Assembly (NCBI RefSeq): GCF_037975245.1
Contig: NC_092576.1
Location: 9,503,501 to 9,567,500, forward strand
Direction: 5' to 3'
Length of the DNA stretch: 64,000 nucleotides
Origin: Apostichopus japonicus
Lineage: Eukaryota > Echinodermata > Holothuroidea > Aspidochirotida > Stichopodidae
Every line of letters begins with the position of its first letter. Positions within the stretch are counted from its first letter, which is position 1. Of this stretch, positions 59,576 to 64,000 are shown in pieces. A program made the translations under genes and the position numbers. The notes beneath the pieces were generated by a model that saw only the letters and a list, made by a program, of their open reading frames with translations, was not told the origin of the DNA and did not search any database.

Positions 59576-61905
59576 ATCTTCAGACGGCCAGGTTAAAGAA
59601 CACAAAAGGAATGTTTCACTGTGCGTGAAGTAGGAGCTTAAAGTACAATTAAGAGAGGGCCAGGTTAAAGAACACAAAATGAATGTTTCACTGTGTGTGG
59701 AGTAGGAGTTCAACGTACACGAGACGGCCAGGTTAAAGAACACAAAAGGAATGTTTCACTGTGCGTGAAGTAGGAGCTTAAAGTACAATTAAGAGAGGGC
59801 CAGGTTAAAGAACACAAAATGAATGTTTCACTGTGTGTGGAGTAGGAGTTCAACGTACACGAGACGGCCAGGTTAAAGAACACAAAAGGAATGTTTCACT
59901 GTGCGTGAAGTACAAGGGCGGCGGAACCGGGGGGGCACAGGGGGCACGTGCCCCCCCACTTTTCCTCAGGGTTAAAAATGTGCCCTTTTTCTACATAAAA
60001 ATTGAGGTGTCTCAAGTTAGCAAGAGGCCAGGGAACCGGAATGAACACTCGGGAAGGGCCGTTTCTGGCCATCTGAGGGGTTTGTAAAACCAAAAATTTT
60101 CTTGTACGCTCCGCGCCAACCGATGGTGGCGCTCCGCTCAGATAGTCGTGCATACAACTTTGGATATTGCAGAGCTAGTATGCATATTTTCTATGAAAGG
60201 GGTGGGGGGGGGGGAGGGCTTGATGGAGTGATGTGTATACGCAAAAAAAGATAACACAATAAGAGTTATAAAGGGTACTAAATATAAGGCTACATCAGTC
60301 CAATCGAATTTCTGCAAAGTGCCCTTTGATGTCGGTGCCCCCCCAGATTAAAAGTGCTTCCGCCGCCCTTGGTGAAGTAGGAGCTTAAAGTACAATTAAG
60401 AGAGGGCCAGGTTAAAGAACACAAAATGAATGTTTCACTGTGTGTGGAGTAGGAGTTCAACGTACACGAGACGGCCAGGTTAAAGAACACAAAAGGAATG
60501 TTTCACTGTGCGTGAAGTAGGAGCTTAAAGTACAATTAAGAGAGGGCCAGGTTAAAGAACACAAAATGAATGTTTCACTGTGTGTGGAGTAGGAGTTCAA
60601 TGTACACGAGACGGCCAGGTTAAAGAACACAAAAGGAATGTTTCACTGTGCGTGAAGTAGGAGCTTAAAGTACAATTAAGAGAGGGCCAGGTTAAAGAAC
60701 ACAAAATGAATGTTTCACTGTGTGTGGAGTAGGAGTTCAACGTACACGAGACGGCCAGGTTAAAGAACACAAAAGGAATGTTTCACTGTGTGTGGAGTAG
60801 GAGTTCAACGTACACGAGACGGCCAGGTTAAAGAACACAAAATGAATGTTTCACTGTGTGTGGAGTAGGAGTTCAACGTACACGAGACGGCCAGGTTAAA
60901 GAACACAAAAGGAATGTTTCACTGTGCGTGAAGTAAGAGCTTAAAGTACAATTAAGAGACGGCCAGGTTAAAGAACACAAAAGGAATGTTTCACTGTGTG
61001 TGGAGTAGGAGTTCAACGTACACGAGACGGCCAGGTTAAAGAACACAAAATGAATGTTTCACTGTGTGTGGAGTAGGAGTTCAACGTACACGAGACGGCC
61101 AGGTTAAAGAACACAAAATGAATGTTTCACTGTGTGTGGAGTAGGAGTTCAACGTACACGAGACGGCCAGGTTAAAGAACACAAAAGGAATGTTTCACTG
61201 TGCGTGAAGTAAGAGCTTAAAGTACAATTAAGAGAGGGCCAGGTTAAAGAACACAAAAGGAATGTTTCACTGTGTGTGGAGTAGGAGTTCAACGTACACG
61301 AGACGGCCAGGTTAAAGAACACAAAAGGAATGTTTCACTGTGCGTGAAGTAGGAGCTTAAAGTACAATTAAGAGAGGGCCAGGTTAAAGAACACAAAATG
61401 AATGTTTCACTGTGTGTGGAGTAGGAGTTCAACGTACACGAGACGGCCAGGTTAAAGAACACAAAAGGAATGTTTCACTGTGCGTGAAGTAGGAGCTTAA
61501 AGTACAATTAAGAGAGGGCAAGGTTAAAGAACACAAAAGGAATGTTTCACTGTGTGTGGAGTAGGAGTTCAACGTACACGAGACGGCCAGGTTAAAGAAC
61601 ACAAAATGAATGTTTCACTGTGTGTGGAGTAGGAGTTCAACGTACACGAGACGGCCAGGTTAAAGAACACAAAAGGAATGTTTCACTGTGCGTGAAGTAA
61701 GAGCTTAAAGTACAATTAAGAGAGGGCCAGGTTAAAGAACACAAAAGGAATGTTTCACTGTGTGTGGAGTAGGAGTTCAACGTACACGAGACTGCCAGGT
61801 TAAAGAACACAAAAGGAATGTTTCACTGTGCGTGAAGTAGGAGCTTAAAGTACAATTAAGAGAGGGCCAGGTTAAAGAACACAAAAGGAATGTTTCATTG
61901 TGAGT
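59576..61905 (+). repeat. Satellite-like array of 72/68-bp alternating monomers, 27 units
   Basis: GGTTAAAGAACACAAAA recurs 27 times. Two monomer types differ after the common first 45 bp: a 72-bp form continuing GCGTGAAGTAGGAGCTTAAA, and a 68-bp form continuing TGTGGAGTAGGAGTTCAACG. For most of the array they alternate, making a 140-bp dimer; in places (60.76-60.89 and 61.03-61.17 kb) the 68-bp form repeats consecutively. A hAT MITE splits the array. Confidence 0.97.
59913..60371. mobile_element. hAT-like MITE, 459 bp, inserted in the satellite array
   Basis: Terminal inverted repeats are CAAGGGCGGCGGAACC and the complement of CAAGGGCGGCGGAAGC. The flanks are an exact 8-bp duplication GTGAAGTA (59905-59912 and 60372-60379). 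Removing the element and one duplicate restores an intact 72-bp monomer. The interior has GGGGGGCAC and GTGCCCCCCC blocks near both ends and the CGCTCCGCGCCAACC / GGTGGCGCTCCGCT core. No transposase. Confidence 0.95.
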
Positions 61906-62431
61906 TCAAAGTATATCATGACTATGGATGAAGTGTAGTAGGAGTATATATGTATCTGACTATCATTCACAGGGCCCAAAGAGAAGTTACAGTAATGAAA
62001 TATAAAGTAATTCTTCCCGTCCCAATCCCAGACCTGAGGTGGGCTAGAGGTGGGGCTTACGGCACTTGTCTTTGGGGTCGACACCCAGCCAAGCCATCCC
62101 CCCTCACTCCACATGTATTTTAAAATACATTAAATCATGATAGTTGTTTGGACCTATTGCTTTAGCGAAGGGCTGTGAATAAATAGGCCTATACTCAGTA
62201 AACAACCAAATAACTCTTCTGTCAGGATCCCACACATAACTATCCCCCTCCTTCAGCACGGTCACGGTACTGAAGTTGATTATGTTACTGGTGGATCTTG
62301 AATATCCTGCGTGTTACGTTCACTGGCGAGATTGTCCTGTCAGCTTACAGAATCCAAATTTAAATAGTCTTCTGAGCCCTGCGTTTAGTTTAGTTTTTTT
62401 TTCTCAAAAAGCTCTTACTTAAAACCCTTGC
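61906..62431. other. Spacer between satellite and MITE cluster
   Basis: No gene seen. A CCCACCTC / GGTCTGGGATTGGGACGGG stretch around 62.02-62.06 kb looks like part of a dispersed repeat, but I have no second copy in the window. Confidence 0.4.
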
Positions 62432-62610
62432 CAGGGCGTATCCAGGATTTTTTAACCCGGGGGGCGTGAATTACTATCTAAGCGAAGCGCCACCATCGGT
62501 CGGCCCGCAGCGTACAAGAAAATTTCTGGTTTGGATACCCCCTAGATCACCGGAAATGGCACTTCTCGGGCTTGAAAATGACCAACCAGATGTATACTTT
62601 TGCCTGAGAA
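62432..62610 (+). mobile_element. Left end of a hAT-like MITE, truncated
   Basis: Starts CAGGGCGTATCCAGG, then CCCGGGGGGCGTG and the shared core AGCGAAGCGCCACCATCGG / CGCAGCGTACAAGAAAATTT. No matching right terminus or target duplication was found, so the right boundary is approximate. Confidence 0.55.
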
Positions 62611-63047
62611 CCAAGTATTACCCAATAGTTTTTTCCCCATCCATAACCCTTTTGAAGATTTTCACCAGTCACACATCATGTTCGACCTCATCGCATGTCC
62701 TGTGAATCATTGCTTTTGTAGGTTATTCTACGTCGCGGCCCACAATACCCGACATCCCCACTTTTCATTATTTGTTCCGAATTATAAATTCATTTCAAAA
62801 CATACCCATAATGTTGCAAAAAATGTCATCTATGGACAACCAATATAGAAAAACCTCCTTCAACCCCTAACAGACCGGTCAAAATAACACCAGTATAGTG
62901 GGAAGTATGATTAAGAATTTTGGTCAGGAAATTTTCGAAAATAATTTATTGGTGTACAAATATTAAACCCTCTTATAACGGCTATTATAAAACTTGGTTG
63001 AAGGAAATGAAAAAATAGCAGATATTTCCGAAACCGAACACTACACA

Positions 63048-63499
63048 CATAGGCGTAGGAGGCGTGCGGAGGGGGCTCCTACTAAAAGAAAAATAAATTG
63101 CAATGATGTAGCTAAAGGAAATGAATCTCCTTGATAATTAAAATAAAGTTGTAAGCTTGGCCGACTAATTCGCCATTACTATGGAGGTAAAAACAGACCA
63201 TTACTAATGTAAAAGCATGGAGGTAAAAACAGATGGTAAAACAAAGAATTTGACATAATTTGACCTCCATGCTTTTACTACATCTACATAAGACATTTCG
63301 TTGTTTACATTAGCATCCCGCGGTATACTGCGCAATTTCCACGGACCGTACGGTACACGATGGCATGCGATGTAATAACCGATGCTTGCTTATATGATAT
63401 TGACTTTAACATGTTGAACGCGCGCGGAGCGCGCGAAAACTTTTGGTTATTTTTTTCGGGAAAGTCGTTATAGCCCCCAAATCAAATTGGGTTCCTATA
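63048..63499. mobile_element. hAT-like MITE, 452 bp, same family as the 38.8 kb copy
   Basis: Starts CATAGGCGTAGGAGG and ends GGGTTCCTATA, a degraded inverted repeat. It is flanked by an exact 8-bp duplication ACTACACA (63040-63047 and 63500-63507). It shares CTCCTACTAAAAGAAAAATAA near the left and GCGCGCGGAGCGCGCGAAAA plus TCGTTATAGCCCCC near the right with the 38794-39183 element. The middle carries extra sequence with its own inverted repeat (63209-63224 against 63263-63278). Confidence 0.9.
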
Positions 63500-63599
63500 A
63501 CTACACACATCGACAGTTTTGAGGCTGTTCATCCTGGAACCGCCATTTTCATGCTCACTGATATGATGTCATATCTGCTGTTTGCTTTACAAATTCGAA

Positions 63600-63900
63600 C
63601 AGGCGCGTAGCGAATAATTTGCCAAGGGAGGTGTGAAGCGCGAAGGCAAACTATCTAAGCGTAGCGCCACCACGGGTTGGCGCGAAGCGTACAATAAAAT
63701 TTTGGCCGAAACTGCCTCCCAGATCGCTGGAAATGGCACTTCACAGGACCATGGGTTGGCGCGAAGCGTACAAGAACATTTTGGCCGAAAATGCCTCCCA
63801 GATCGCTGGAAATGACCTTTCCGCTGCCTTTGAGTTGCATCGAAGCATTTTCTATTTTGAAATTACTAGCGATATCATAATAAAAAAATAAACTCGGGGG
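63600..63900 (+). mobile_element. hAT-like MITE remnant with a 79-bp internal duplication
   Basis: Begins CAGGCGCGTAGCGAATAA and carries the AGCGTAGCGCCACC / GGTTGGCGCGAAGCGTACAA core. The segment from GGTTGGCGCG is tandemly duplicated (63675-63753 and 63754-63822). The open frame at 63633-63815 is inside the element and is not a gene. The right terminus is not resolved. Confidence 0.6.
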
Positions 63901-64000
63901 GGGGGGGGCGTTCGTCCCCTTCCCGAAATGCGTCATGTTCCCCGACGACTCGGTCGAGTTCGAGACCAGCCACAGTTGGTTTCATAGCACAAATGTTTAA

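Noticed and set aside
59576..61905. CRISPR array
   Set aside because: Adjacent monomers are near-identical along their full length without unique spacers, and the context is eukaryotic.
63633..63936. Open frames at the right end
   Set aside because: They lie in a MITE remnant and its internal 79-bp duplication.

Overview
The window is eukaryotic, AT-rich, repeat-laden animal DNA with three spliced protein genes, all with GT-AG introns. A ciliary dynein assembly factor, a prenylcysteine oxidase and a heterotrimeric G-protein gamma subunit together indicate a metazoan with motile cilia. The intron density, protein resemblance and repeat style (tRNA-headed SINEs, short hAT MITEs, TAGGCCTA- and TACAGTA-rich spacers) best fit a marine invertebrate deuterostome, most likely an echinoderm such as a sea cucumber. 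That taxonomic guess is an inference. Layout: bases 1 to about 30.5 kb hold no gene I can recognise. They contain minisatellites (0.5, 21.4 and 21.8-22.2 kb), a 26-G run (5.3 kb), foldback or terminal-inverted-repeat elements (8.7 and 10.9 kb, with a relic at 2.5 kb), a tRNA-headed SINE inside a tandem repeat (12.3-12.9 kb), a hAT-like MITE (16.3 kb) and a 1.3 kb CTGTA-based higher-order array (19.0-20.3 kb). From 30.9 to 34.9 kb on the plus strand lies a complete five-exon prenylcysteine oxidase 1 gene (507 codons, signal peptide, FAD-binding motif, C-terminal KDEL). Its last 50 coding bases begin an eight-copy 61-bp tandem array that runs into the 3' UTR. From 35 to 40 kb is a convergent intergenic spacer with a truncated SINE and a hAT MITE with an exact 8-bp target duplication; a paralogous empty site sits 0.4 kb downstream. 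From 40.5 to 52.1 kb on the minus strand is a complete twelve-exon DNAAF1 (LRRC50) gene of 714 codons. Its introns carry several tandem duplications, a CTGTA array and tRNA-like remnants. It is head-to-head with a two-exon G-protein gamma subunit gene (53.5-55.0 kb, plus strand, 68 codons, CAAX box CSIL). From 55 to 59.5 kb I see no gene. From 59.58 to 61.9 kb lies a satellite-like array of 27 monomers in alternating 72- and 68-bp forms, interrupted by a 459-bp hAT MITE with an exact 8-bp target duplication. The end of the window (62.4-64 kb) is a cluster of hAT-like MITE copies. How the genes relate: DNAAF1 acts in cytoplasmic preassembly of axonemal dynein arms. Prenylcysteine oxidase breaks down the prenyl-cysteines left when prenylated proteins are degraded, and the G gamma subunit is itself predicted to be prenylated, but adjacency is probably chance. 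The most interesting items are the duplication of the KDEL-and-stop segment at the end of the oxidase gene, six degenerate L-I-x-E-I motifs in the DNAAF1 tail, and several hAT-like MITEs with different termini that share GCGGAGCG-type internal motifs. All exon coordinates come from reading frames and splice sites by eye; the three spliced reading frames close without any frame error.
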